Part shown: positions 7,390-13,469 of the stretch, piece after piece
How the letters are laid out: each line of letters opens with the position of its first letter
Numbering within the stretch: position 1 is the stretch's first letter
NCBI GenBank assembly: GCA_028868455.1
Contig: JAGWUK010000023.1
Coordinates: 1 to 13,469, forward strand
Direction of reading: 5' to 3'
DNA from: Burkholderiales bacterium
GTDB taxonomy: Bacteria > Pseudomonadota > Gammaproteobacteria > Burkholderiales > Burkholderiaceae_D
Length of the DNA: 13,469 nt
The notes under the pieces: model-generated
What the model was told of the DNA's origin: nothing
The model's input: only the letters and a program-made list of their open reading frames with translations
Databases searched by the model: none
Translations under genes and position numbers: made by a program

Positions 7390-8454
7390 TCAATGTGCTG
7401 CGACGATTTGTGCCAGCGCGGCTGACAGCGCCGCGCATTCTGCATCGGTGCCGATGGAAATGCGTAAAAACTGCGTTATCCTCGCCTGCTTGAAATGCCG
7501 CACGATGATGCCGCGTGTGCGCAATTGTTGTGCGATATCGACCGCATCCATGTTGGCATGACGCACAAAAATAAAATTGCTTGCGGATGGCAAGACCTCA
7601 AAACCGAGGGTTTGCAAATCAGACGCCAATTGCGTCCGCGAAGCGATCACCGCCTGGCAGGTTTGTACAAAATACGGCTGGTCTTCAAAAGCCGCAATCG
7701 CGCCGGCGACTGCCAGACGATCCAGCGGATAGCAGTTAAAACTATTCTTGACGCGGTTCAGTCCTTCGATCAACTCCGCATGCCCGATCGCCAGCCCGAC
7801 GCGCAATCCCGCCAGCGAACGCGATTTCGATAAAGTCTGCACCACCAGCAAATTCGGATAACGATTAACCAGCGCAATTGCTGATTCGCCACCAAAATCC
7901 ACATAGGCTTCATCGACCAGCACCACCGAATCCGGATTGTGTTGCAGCAGCCATTCTATGCGCTCCAGCGCCAGCAATTGCCCGGTGGGCGCATTCGGAT
8001 TGGCAAAAATAATGCCGCCATTAGGACGGACATAATCTTCCACCGCAACGCGGAATTGCGCATCCAGCGGCACCGTTTGAAAATTGATTTCATACAAGCC
8101 GCAATAGGTCGGATAAAAACTGTAAGTGATATCCGGAAACAGCAAAGGCTGTGTCTGTTTGAAAAACGCCTGAAAGCATAGCGCCAGCACTTCGTCTGAA
8201 CTATTGCCAACAAATACCTGCTCTGGCGCCACCGCATAATACCTGGCGATGACCGCACGTAGCTGGTCGGAACCCGGATCGGGATACAAACGCAAATCGC
8301 CGTTGCACGCCTCGCGTATCGCTGCCAGAACGGCGGGCGAAGGCGGATAGGGATTTTCGTTTGTATTCAGCTTGATCAGCTGGGCGATCTTCGGTTGCTC
8401 GCCGGGGGTGTACGGCGATAAATTGTGTACCAGCTTGCTCCAGTATTGGCTCAT
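7390..8454 (-). CDS. hisC: Histidinol-phosphate aminotransferase (HisC2 type)
   Basis: PLP-dependent enzyme of 354 aa that converts imidazole acetol phosphate and glutamate to histidinol phosphate in histidine synthesis. Paralogues of this type can also aminate aromatic keto acids. The full class I/II fold is present: [11 protein letters not shown] near the N-terminus, [20 protein letters not shown], the NPNAPTG loop, [23 protein letters not shown] with the PLP lysine K210, and a C-terminal FLRISIG carrying the carboxylate-binding Arg. The opening [21 protein letters not shown] is typical of stand-alone HisC2 proteins in Burkholderiales and Pseudomonas. No other his gene is nearby. It lies 98 nt downstream of the minus-strand marR gene and could share its transcript. 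No strong ribosome site is visible. Confidence 0.93.
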   Translation of the reverse strand: MSQYWSKLVHNLSPYTPGEQPKIAQLIKLNTNENPYPPSPAVLAAIREACNGDLRLYPDPGSDQLRAVIARYYAVAPEQVFVGNSSDEVLALCFQAFFKQTQPLLFPDITYSFYPTYCGLYEINFQTVPLDAQFRVAVEDYVRPNGGIIFANPNAPTGQLLALERIEWLLQHNPDSVVLVDEAYVDFGGESAIALVNRYPNLLVVQTLSKSRSLAGLRVGLAIGHAELIEGLNRVKNSFNCYPLDRLAVAGAIAAFEDQPYFVQTCQAVIASRTQLASDLQTLGFEVLPSASNFIFVRHANMDAVDIAQQLRTRGIIVRHFKQARITQFLRISIGTDAECAALSAALAQIVAAH

Positions 8455-8530
8455 GGTGAGATCAGTTTATCCGGTTGAAATAAAGGCAAAAATGCTCAGA
8501 AATACTCAGATCTGCAGCCGTCTTCCCGAT

Positions 8531-8543
8531 GCGTCAGCGACGC
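8531..8543. repeat. Short hairpin between marR and hisC
   Basis: GCGTC-AGC-GACGC forms a perfect 5-bp stem with a 3-nt loop, 9 nt past the marR stop. No T-run follows on the minus strand, so it is at best a weak terminator or processing site. The rest of 8455-8552 holds only a CTCAGA direct repeat (8494-8510). Confidence 0.35.
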
Positions 8544-8552
8544 GCTCTGTGC

Positions 8553-8969
8553 TTAGGTCGGCGTATTCAGATTAGCGTTAACACGTTGCAGCAAGGCGAA
8601 TAATTGCGCCTGCTCTTGCTGCGCAAAACCCGCCAGCGCCTTGCGCGTCAGGTGTTTTGCCTGCGTATGCAATTCCTGCAGGATTGCAGTGCCGTCTGCC
8701 GTCAGTGTCAGCCGCACATTACGTCTGTCCTGCGCATCGGCAATCGCGTCAAGCAGGCCGCGTTCGCGTAAGCCTTTGATCAGGCGCGCAAGCTGCGCCT
8801 TGTCGCGCCCAGTGTCGCGCGCCAGATCGCTCTGCGTGGCGCTGGCGTGACGGGCAAAATAATTCAGCACTTTGCTTTCCATATGTGTGATGTCATGCGG
8901 CCCGTCGCGCAACGCCTGATATTGCTGCGAGCGGTACTGATGCATCACCGTATGAATTAATTCCAGCAC
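8553..8969 (-). CDS. MarR-family repressor divergent from the ferric reductase gene
   Basis: Winged-helix DNA-binding regulator of about 138 aa. The HTH and wing are clear: ATQSDLARDTGRDKAQLARL (recognition helix) and GLLDAIADAQDRRNVRLTLT with the conserved DRR-x-x-x-L-T wing signature. I chose GTG 8969 because AGGGA (8978-8982) sits 8 nt before it and a perfect TATAAT -10 (9027-9022) would start the transcript near 9015. ATG 9023 and TTG 9041 lie in the same frame and would add 18 or 24 residues, but neither has a ribosome site and both would put coding sequence over the operator repeats. It probably represses itself and the divergent reductase gene, an inference from the arrangement. The ligand is unknown. 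hisC follows on the same strand. Confidence 0.85.
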   Translation of the reverse strand: MLELIHTVMHQYRSQQYQALRDGPHDITHMESKVLNYFARHASATQSDLARDTGRDKAQLARLIKGLRERGLLDAIADAQDRRNVRLTLTADGTAILQELHTQAKHLTRKALAGFAQQEQAQLFALLQRVNANLNTPT

Positions 8970-8997
8970 ATCGTGATTCCCTGAATCACAAGAATGG

Positions 8998-9041
8998 TTG
9001 ACATTGTCATTTGATTTGCGCATTATAGTGGATATTGTCAA
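8998..9041. promoter_or_regulatory. Overlapping divergent promoters with MarR operator candidates
   Basis: Plus strand: TTGACA (8998-9003), 17 nt, CATTAT (9021-9026), which would serve the reductase gene. Minus strand: TATAAT (9027-9022) with only a weak -35 (TTCAAT, 9050-9045), which would serve marR. TGACA-T-TGTCA (8999-9009) is a perfect palindrome covering the plus-strand -35. ATTGTCA recurs at 9003-9009 and 9034-9040, a 31-bp spacing close to three helical turns. A MarR dimer on either site could block both promoters. Confidence 0.6.
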
Positions 9042-9063
9042 CTAATTGAAAGACAGAACAACT

Positions 9064-9804
9064 ATGAGTATAGTTCCTTCCATCAGCCGCGTACAACGCG
9101 TCCGCCACGAACTCAAGATCCGTGAATTACAGGTTGTGCGCGCAGAGACGCTCAGTCCGCACTTTCGCCGCATCGTTTTCAGCGGCGACGATCTGGCAGG
9201 GTTTATCAGCGCGTCATTTGACGATCACATCAAACTGATACTGGATAGCAGTGACGGCGCATCGGTACGCCGCGATTACACACCACGCCACTATGACGCT
9301 GCGCGTCAGGAACTGGCGCTGGATTTTTGCCTGCATGAAGCGGGTGCAGCATCGGACTGGGCGGCGCAAGCGTCCGCTGGCGACATGGCAAGCATCGGCG
9401 GCCCGCGTGGTTCGTTCGTGATTCCGCTTGATTACGACTGGCATTTGCTGGTCGGTGATGACACCGCCCTGCCCGCCATTGCCCGCCGGTTAGAAGAGTT
9501 GCCAGCCGGCGTCAAGGCCGTCGTTGTGTTGCACATCGCCGACACCGCTGATCGTCGCCTGCCAGCGACGCGTGCAGAGCTGACCGTGCACTGGTGTGAT
9601 CATGCAGACGCAGTGCTGACGCAAATGCAGTCCATCGCCTTGCCCGATGGCGAAGGTTATGCCTGGTGCGCCGGTGAGGCCAGCATGGTCGCCGCAGCAC
9701 GAAGGATTTTGATCGACGAAAAACACCATCCGCGTAGCGCCATCCGTGCTGCCGCCTATTGGAAACGAGGCAGCAACGGGCATCATGAAAATCTGGATGA
9801 CTGA
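9064..9804 (+). CDS. Siderophore-interacting FAD-dependent ferric reductase (SIP family)
   Basis: Cytoplasmic flavoprotein of 246 aa of the ViuB/YqjH family, which uses NAD(P)H through FAD to reduce ferric siderophores and release iron. The FAD-binding signature RDYTPR is at residues 70-75, followed by a GGPRGSF phosphate-binding turn. VGDDTALPAI (from residue 130) begins the NAD(P)-binding part, and the C-terminus has the family pattern WCAGEASMV, then YWKRGSNGHHE. The frame is open back to TTG 9046, but ATG 9064 gives the usual family N-terminus. Its ribosome site is weak (AAAGACAG). It is divergent from the MarR gene, much as SIP genes elsewhere sit beside local repressors. No siderophore synthesis or uptake gene is in the window, so the natural substrate is unknown. 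Confidence 0.92.
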   Translation: MSIVPSISRVQRVRHELKIRELQVVRAETLSPHFRRIVFSGDDLAGFISASFDDHIKLILDSSDGASVRRDYTPRHYDAARQELALDFCLHEAGAASDWAAQASAGDMASIGGPRGSFVIPLDYDWHLLVGDDTALPAIARRLEELPAGVKAVVVLHIADTADRRLPATRAELTVHWCDHADAVLTQMQSIALPDGEGYAWCAGEASMVAAARRILIDEKHHPRSAIRAAAYWKRGSNGHHENLDD

Positions 9805-9876
9805 ATTCGCGGGAGCGTAACAAACAGGGCATGACGGGGATACCTTCCTCGCGTGTCCTGCCAGCGAAATCCAGAG

Positions 9877-9897
9877 ATGCGGTCGCCACCTCCGCAT
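9877..9897. repeat. Hairpin downstream of the ferric reductase gene
   Basis: ATGCGG and CCGCAT are perfect 6-bp arms around a 9-nt loop, 72 nt past the reductase stop. There is no T-run, so termination is doubtful. I see nothing else interpretable in 9805-9910. Confidence 0.3.
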
Positions 9898-9911
9898 TCG
9901 CGTGAAATAGC

Positions 9912-9946
9912 TTGCGCATTATTTTAATAATAGTTACCATGATAAT
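9912..9946 (+). promoter_or_regulatory. AT-rich promoter and palindrome before the hydrolase/MarR operon
   Basis: ATTATT-TT-AATAAT (9918-9931) is a perfect palindrome in a locally AT-rich stretch. Possible promoter elements overlap it: TTGCGC (9912-9917) with TACCAT (9935-9940) at 17 nt, or GATAAT (9941-9946) as another -10. The palindrome would lie between -35 and -10, a fitting place for autoregulation by the MarR gene that ends this operon. Partial likeness to a Fur box (TGATAATCA) is too weak to call. Confidence 0.4.
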
Positions 9947-9955
9947 CAAATTTGT

Positions 9956-10060
9956 TTAACGGAATTTCCACCTGGTACGACTGATTGCATCAACGATGAG
10001 TACCTGGCCGGTGACGCCTGAAAGGCTGGCGTATCGGGACGATTTTGTGGAAATCCAAAT
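9956..10060 (-). pseudogene. Remnant of a short-chain dehydrogenase C-terminus
   Basis: On the minus strand an open stretch of about 34 codons, between an in-frame TGA (10063-10061) and TAA (9958-9956), reads SSRYASLSGVTGQVLIVDA. This matches the end of classical SDR enzymes, where an ASD-x-S-x-x-V-TGQ-x-L-x-VDGG motif precedes the C-terminus. GVTGQVLIVD lies at 10018-9989. No start codon, Rossmann glycine motif or YxxxK is present upstream, because the intact hydrolase gene occupies that DNA on the other strand. I read it as the tail left after deletion of an older SDR gene. Chance similarity is possible but unlikely for this motif. Confidence 0.5.
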
Positions 10061-10064
10061 TCAT

Positions 10065-10070
10065 AGGAGG
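10065..10070 (+). promoter_or_regulatory. Strong ribosome binding site of the isochorismatase-like gene
   Basis: A perfect AGGAGG lies 8 nt before ATG 10079, which fixes the start and suggests efficient translation. Confidence 0.8.
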
Positions 10071-10078
10071 CGCAACGG

Positions 10079-10717
10079 ATGCACAACGCAAAAAACAATT
10101 TCGATTCCTCACGCACGGCCATCGTCTTCATCGAATTTCAAAAAGAATGGCTCTCCGCTGACGGAAAATTATTCGAGCACCTGATCAAAGACAAGGCGGC
10201 GGCGACCAGCGCAGTACGCCATGCAGAACAGATTCTCGCCGCCGCACGCAGACACGGATGGAGCATCGTCCATGCCGGTCTGGATTTTCGCAACGACCGC
10301 CACTATCGATTATTTGGGGGCGGTGATGGCGTGCTGGGCTTGCGCGCAGCGATTCCACATGCAGGCACCTGGACTGGCGCCGGCGCAGAATTTGTGGCGC
10401 CATTCGTTCCGCAGGAAAACGAATTCGTCGTCGCCGGACGTTCGGGCGCCAGTGTCTTAAAAAATTCCACACTGGATCCGTTTCTGCGCAATAACCGCAT
10501 CGATACCTTGATACTGGCGGGTTTCGCGACCCATGTCTGTGTCGAATCGACGCTACGCGAAGCGCATGACATGGGGATGAACACCTGGGTCGCCAGCGAT
10601 GCGTGCGCGGCATTTACCACAGCGCAGCATGATTATTTTATGGAAAATATCCTGCATCATTTCGGCGCAGGTATCACGACCGAAGCATTATTAGCGCAAA
10701 TGGAAAAAGGAGCATAA
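10079..10717 (+). CDS. Isochorismatase-like cysteine hydrolase with a variant triad
   Basis: Predicted cytoplasmic hydrolase of 212 aa in the isochorismatase-like family, whose members act on amides, ureides or vinyl ethers through an Asp-Lys-Cys triad. The core is clear: RTAIVFIEFQKEW near the N-terminus, FVVAGRSGAS, TLDPFLRNNRIDTLILAGF and ATHVCVESTLREAHDMG. Cys154 is kept. The position of the first Asp is Glu19 (IEFQ instead of the common DMQ), and by alignment with the usual KxxxSAF motif the Lys appears to be Arg121. The changes are conservative and the rest is intact, so this looks like a subfamily and not a decayed gene. It is not an EntB-type isochorismatase, as there is no carrier domain. 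It shares an operon with the MarR gene 2 nt downstream, so its substrate may also be the regulator's ligand. Confidence 0.88.
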   Translation: MHNAKNNFDSSRTAIVFIEFQKEWLSADGKLFEHLIKDKAAATSAVRHAEQILAAARRHGWSIVHAGLDFRNDRHYRLFGGGDGVLGLRAAIPHAGTWTGAGAEFVAPFVPQENEFVVAGRSGASVLKNSTLDPFLRNNRIDTLILAGFATHVCVESTLREAHDMGMNTWVASDACAAFTTAQHDYFMENILHHFGAGITTEALLAQMEKGA

Positions 10718-10719
10718 GC

Positions 10720-11166
10720 ATGTTTTTCCTCAAGGAACTACCGGACAGAAAAACGCTGGAAACATACCAGCAACGTTTTCCGGAAATGCATCTGGAGAAT
10801 GTGGAGGCAGCACTCACCATGCTGAAACAGGCGAGCGTCCTGATGCGCGAACTGGATAATTATTTCGCCAGCCATGACTTGTCGCAGCTACGTTATCTGA
10901 TCATGGTCGTGCTGGATAGAGAACAGAAAAAACAGGGATTAATGGCCAGCGAAATCGCCGAACGACTTGATGTATCCCGGCCAGTCATGACCAGAACCCT
11001 GCAAAATCTGCTCGCTGAAAAACTACTGGAAACCGACGAGCACGGCGAGGACAAACGCGCCAAACTCATCAGTCTGACTGCGCGCGGCAGAAAAAAACTC
11101 CACCAGGTGTTACCCGGTTATTACCGTCTTATCGATCAATTCATGCGTGAACAACAGGCGACGTAA
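10720..11166 (+). CDS. MarR-family regulator co-transcribed with the hydrolase
   Basis: Winged-helix regulator of 148 aa, starting 2 nt after the hydrolase stop, with AAGGAG (10707-10712) at 7 nt. A helical N-terminal dimerisation part is followed by the HTH (MASEIAERLDVSRPVMTRTL) and a wing (ETDEHGEDKRAKLISLTARG). The wing has D-K-R-A-K in place of the common D-R-R. It differs clearly from the other MarR protein in the window and is not a recent duplicate. The tight operon suggests that it controls the hydrolase and itself, possibly through the palindrome at 9918-9931; this is inference. The ligand is unknown. Confidence 0.88.
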   Translation: MFFLKELPDRKTLETYQQRFPEMHLENVEAALTMLKQASVLMRELDNYFASHDLSQLRYLIMVVLDREQKKQGLMASEIAERLDVSRPVMTRTLQNLLAEKLLETDEHGEDKRAKLISLTARGRKKLHQVLPGYYRLIDQFMREQQAT

Positions 11167-11177
11167 ATCCCGCAAAC

Positions 11178-11208
11178 GCACGTCAGTTCCGGATTAAAAC
11201 CGACGTGC
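11178..11208. terminator. Hairpin between convergent marR and alaC genes
   Basis: GCACGTC-A-GTT (11178-11188) pairs with AAC-C-GACGTGC (11198-11208): 10 pairs with one mismatch and a 9-nt loop. It lies in the 53-nt convergent gap, so it could end transcripts from both sides. No T-run follows on either strand, so intrinsic termination would be weak. Confidence 0.5.
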
Positions 11209-11219
11209 TACGGCAGGGC

Positions 11220-12473
11220 TTATGCGATCAGCCCGTCATCCTTGAACATGCTCTTCAAGCCGCGCAAGGCCTGGCGAATCCGTGCCTCGTTTTCGATCAG
11301 CGCAAAGCGCACAAAGTCGTCGCCGTATTCGCCAAAACCAATGCCTGGCGAAACGCACAGCTTGGCCTTTTCCAGCACCTGCTTGGCAAATTCCAGTGAG
11401 CCAAGATGACGATAATGATCGGGAATCTGCGCCCAGATATACATCGACGCTTTCGGTTTTTCGACCATCCAGCCGATATCGTGCAAGCCTTTGACCAACA
11501 CGTCGCGGCGCGCCTGATAGGTGTCGCGGATCTGATGCACGCAGCTTTGATCGCCCTCCAGTGCAGCAATCGCGGCCACCTGCACCGGCGTGAAGCTGCC
11601 GTAATCGTGATAGCTCTTGATACGCGCCAATGCGGACACCAGTTCTTTATTGCCGACCATGAAGCCGATGCGCCAGCCTGCCATGTTATAGCTTTTCGAC
11701 ATCGTGAAAAATTCCACCGCGACATCGCGCGCGCCTGGCACTTGCATGATGGACGGCGCTTGCCAGCCGTCGTAAACGATGTCGGCATAGGCAAGATCGT
11801 GCACCACCAGAATATTGTGTTCCCTGGCGAGTTTGACGACGCGTTCGAAGAATTCCAGTTCTACGCATTGCGCAGTCGGATTCGACGGAAAGCCGAAAAT
11901 CATCATTTTCGGTTTCGGATAAGTTTCGCGTATTGCTCTTTCGAGTTCGGCGAAAAAATCCACGCCGGGACTCATGCGTATCGAACGGATATCGGCGCCA
12001 GCTATCACGGCACCGTAAATGTGGATAGGGTAGCTGGGGTTCGGCACCAGTACGGTATCGCCTTTATCCAGCGTCGCCAGCATCAAATGCGCAAGACCTT
12101 CTTTCGAGCCTATCGTGACGATGGCTTCGCTGTCGGGGTCGATGTCAACGGCATAGCGATCGCGATACCAGCGCGAGATCGCACGACGCAGACGCGGGAT
12201 GCCTTTTGAGGCCGAGTAGCCGTGGGTATCGGGGCGCTGCGCGACTTCGACGAGCTTGTCGACAATATGCTTAGGTGTGGCGCCATCCGGATTGCCCATC
12301 GACATGTCGATGATGTCTTCGCCACGACGGCGCGCTGCCATTTTGAGTTCGGCAGTGATATTGAAAACGTAAGGAGGCAGACGATTGATGCGAGCGAAGG
12401 AGAACTGCGGCCTGGACGTAGCAACGCCCTCACCTGCTGAACCCCGGCCCGGCGGAGTTAATGTGTCGGTCAT
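11220..12473 (-). CDS. alaC: AlaC-type alanine/pyruvate aminotransferase
   Basis: PLP-dependent class I aminotransferase of 417 aa, close in length to E. coli AlaC (412 aa), which makes alanine from pyruvate and glutamate. The N-terminus carries the family text [19 protein letters not shown], then [45 protein letters not shown] and [19 protein letters not shown] with PLP lysine K260 follow, and the end has [18 protein letters not shown]. The frame is open to 12593, but ATG 12473 matches the usual family start, and the extra 40 residues look non-coding. There is no ribosome site before it; a TACAAT -10 (12490-12485) would place the transcript start about 5 nt before the ATG. LL-diaminopimelate aminotransferase is a related alternative. 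In many Burkholderiales I expect hom and thrC downstream; here the neighbour is a convergent marR. Confidence 0.92.
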   Translation of the reverse strand: MTDTLTPPGRGSAGEGVATSRPQFSFARINRLPPYVFNITAELKMAARRRGEDIIDMSMGNPDGATPKHIVDKLVEVAQRPDTHGYSASKGIPRLRRAISRWYRDRYAVDIDPDSEAIVTIGSKEGLAHLMLATLDKGDTVLVPNPSYPIHIYGAVIAGADIRSIRMSPGVDFFAELERAIRETYPKPKMMIFGFPSNPTAQCVELEFFERVVKLAREHNILVVHDLAYADIVYDGWQAPSIMQVPGARDVAVEFFTMSKSYNMAGWRIGFMVGNKELVSALARIKSYHDYGSFTPVQVAAIAALEGDQSCVHQIRDTYQARRDVLVKGLHDIGWMVEKPKASMYIWAQIPDHYRHLGSLEFAKQVLEKAKLCVSPGIGFGEYGDDFVRFALIENEARIRQALRGLKSMFKDDGLIA

Positions 12474-12484
12474 AATCAAAATAA

Positions 12485-12490
12485 ATTGTA
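12485..12490 (-). promoter_or_regulatory. Candidate -10 box of alaC
   Basis: TACAAT on the minus strand, 11 nt before ATG 12473. I find no good -35 at 16-18 nt, so the call rests on the -10 alone. Confidence 0.35.
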
Positions 12491-12820
12491 GGGTGACGTA
12501 ACGCCCGGAACCGTCCGAGCGACGTGGCGCCAAAGCTTCTTGTGAAAGCCGGCAACCGTATTGATTGTAACCAGCGCCGCGCATTCCGCACAAGTGCTAT
12601 TTGTGACGGACCGGCACGGCGATGATGGCAGGACAAATTGATCACCGCGAAGTGATCAGCTTGTTGACGTCGTTTTGTGCAAGTCCTGCCCCGCAAAAAA
12701 AGATCATCGGTTATGCTTTAGTAAAAATTTTTCAGATCATAACCACGATGACGTATCCCGGTCAGAAAGAACAATCACGCCGGGCCGGGATTGTCTCCGT
12801 TCTACATCGTTATTAAGTAC

Positions 12821-12826
12821 AAGGAG
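12821..12826 (+). promoter_or_regulatory. Ribosome binding site of the DyP gene
   Basis: AAGGAG lies 5 nt before ATG 12832 and fixes the start of the peroxidase gene. Confidence 0.75.
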
Positions 12827-12831
12827 TCAAG

Positions 12832-13469
12832 ATGTCCACTTACCAAAACGCAATTTTGCAAGACTTGCCTGCACAGGCCGATTACCTGAGTTTCACATTG
12901 CACAAAGATGCAGGTCGCGAACAGGTACGCGCCGCCTTGCAGCGCTTACAGCCATTCGCCGACGGCCAGAAAGTGGTGCTTGGCATCGGCGCGACGCTGG
13001 CGAATTTTTTGGACGTACACATCGCCGGTCTGCGCGATTTCGGCGGTATTGAGGGCAGCAAGGTCGCCTTGCCAGCCACGCCGGCTGCGTTGTGGTTGTG
13101 GTTGCGCGACAGCGAGCGTGGCGAACTGGTGCATCAGCAACGACGCGTGCTACAGGCATTGGCAGGCGCATTTGAATTGCAACAACAAGTCGCGGCATTC
13201 AAATACGCCGACGGGCGTGATTTGTCAGGTTACGAAGACGGTACAGAAAACCCGCACGGTGAGGAAGCGCAAGCCGTGGCGATTGCTGTCGATGGCAGCA
13301 GCTATGTCGCCGTCCAGCAATGGGAGCATCGCTTTGAGCGCCTGCAAGCAATGCCTGAAGCCGAGCAGGATTTGATGATAGGTCGTCGTAAATCCGATAA
13401 CGAGGAACTGGACGACGCGCCAGAATCAGCGCATGTGAAGCGCACCGCACAAGAGAGCTTCGAGCCGGA
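12832..13469 (+). CDS. DyP-type haem peroxidase (partial, runs off the window)
   Basis: Open from ATG 12832 to the window end: 212 codons without a stop. The product begins MSTYQNAILQDLPAQADYLS and matches the YfeX-like class of dye-decolorising peroxidases, which use H2O2 through haem to oxidise bulky substrates. The family signature GxxDG is GYEDGTENP with distal Asp136. IGRRKSDNEELDD is followed by SAHVKRT, whose His201 sits about where the proximal haem ligand is expected. VVLGIGATLANFL is the usual N-terminal strand and helix. No Tat or Sec signal is present, so the enzyme is cytoplasmic or packaged. I looked for an encapsulin neighbour, but downstream sequence is missing. About the last third, with the distal Arg region, is beyond the window. 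The start is set by AAGGAG at 5 nt. Confidence 0.93.
   Translation, partial: MSTYQNAILQDLPAQADYLSFTLHKDAGREQVRAALQRLQPFADGQKVVLGIGATLANFLDVHIAGLRDFGGIEGSKVALPATPAALWLWLRDSERGELVHQQRRVLQALAGAFELQQQVAAFKYADGRDLSGYEDGTENPHGEEAQAVAIAVDGSSYVAVQQWEHRFERLQAMPEAEQDLMIGRRKSDNEELDDAPESAHVKRTAQESFEP

Larger units (their letters stand above)
12474..12831. promoter_or_regulatory. Divergent control region between alaC and the DyP gene
   Basis: This gap of 358 nt holds no convincing gene. Near the DyP side are three inverted repeats: TGATCAC-6-GTGATCA (12639-12658); TCATCGGTTATG (12704-12715) facing CATAACCACGATGA (12738-12751) with a 2-nt bulge; and ATCCCGG (12755-12761) facing CCGGGAT (12785-12791). The last could be replaced by ACAATC/GATTGT (12770-12775/12789-12794). 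An A7 run lies at 12695-12701. I could not place a confident DyP promoter. The first repeat looks like a dimeric repressor site, and the other two could fold in the mRNA leader. Confidence 0.45.

Noticed and set aside
9512..9949. Minus-strand frame starting MIIMVTIIKIMRKLF
   Set aside because: Mostly antisense to the ferric reductase gene, with no recognisable domain; the start lies in the AT-rich promoter region.
9936..9950. Possible Fur box near the hydrolase promoter
   Set aside because: Only TGATAATCA fits; the three-hexamer Fur pattern is not present.
9996..10184. Plus-strand small frame of 62 codons before the hydrolase
   Set aside because: Overlaps the strong ribosome site and the first 100 nt of the hydrolase gene; the minus-strand SDR-like reading explains this DNA better.
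12622..12816. Plus-strand frame of 64 codons upstream of the DyP gene
   Set aside because: No ribosome site, runs through all three inverted repeats, and shows no domain.

Overview
The window reads like a chromosomal segment of a betaproteobacterium, most likely Burkholderiales and perhaps Oxalobacteraceae. This is inferred from moderate GC content, a HisC2-type aminotransferase starting MSQYWSKLV, an AlaC-type aminotransferase, and two promoters with a TACAAT -10 box. I see no insertion sequence, CRISPR array, tRNA, rRNA or phage gene. It holds 11 supportable protein genes (the last cut by the window end), one apparent gene remnant and several structured intergenic stretches.

Layout. (1) 1-5272, plus strand: a membrane-anchored GGDEF-EAL protein with a degenerate GGDEF domain and a complete EAL site, behind a strongly structured leader. 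It is followed by a large secreted VIT-VWA-TPR-DUF2135 protein. (2) 5273-6370: a convergent gap with a striking inverted repeat, then a minus-strand orphan gene with a Tudor-like N-terminus. (3) 6371-7362, plus strand: a two-gene unit of a one-domain asparaginase-like protein and a small secreted protein. (4) 7390-8454, minus strand: hisC. (5) 8553-11166: a redox and regulatory block. A MarR regulator is divergent from a siderophore-interacting FAD reductase, with operator-like repeats between them. Then come a gap with a remnant of a short-chain dehydrogenase and an isochorismatase-like hydrolase/MarR operon. (6) 11220-12473, minus strand: an AlaC-type aminotransferase. (7) 12474-12831: a long regulatory gap with three inverted repeats, then a DyP-type haem peroxidase that runs off the window.

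How they may work together. The EAL protein should lower c-di-GMP in response to a membrane signal. The MarR/ferric reductase pair, the isochorismatase-like/MarR pair and the DyP peroxidase are a loose cluster of redox or iron-related functions under local repressors, but nothing shows that they form one system. hisC and alaC are PLP aminotransferases of amino-acid metabolism outside their usual operons. I found no clearly new multi-gene system. The best leads are the variant active site of the isochorismatase-like protein, the VIT/VWA/TPR/DUF2135 protein, the orphan Tudor-like protein, the one-domain asparaginase unit and several inverted-repeat control regions.
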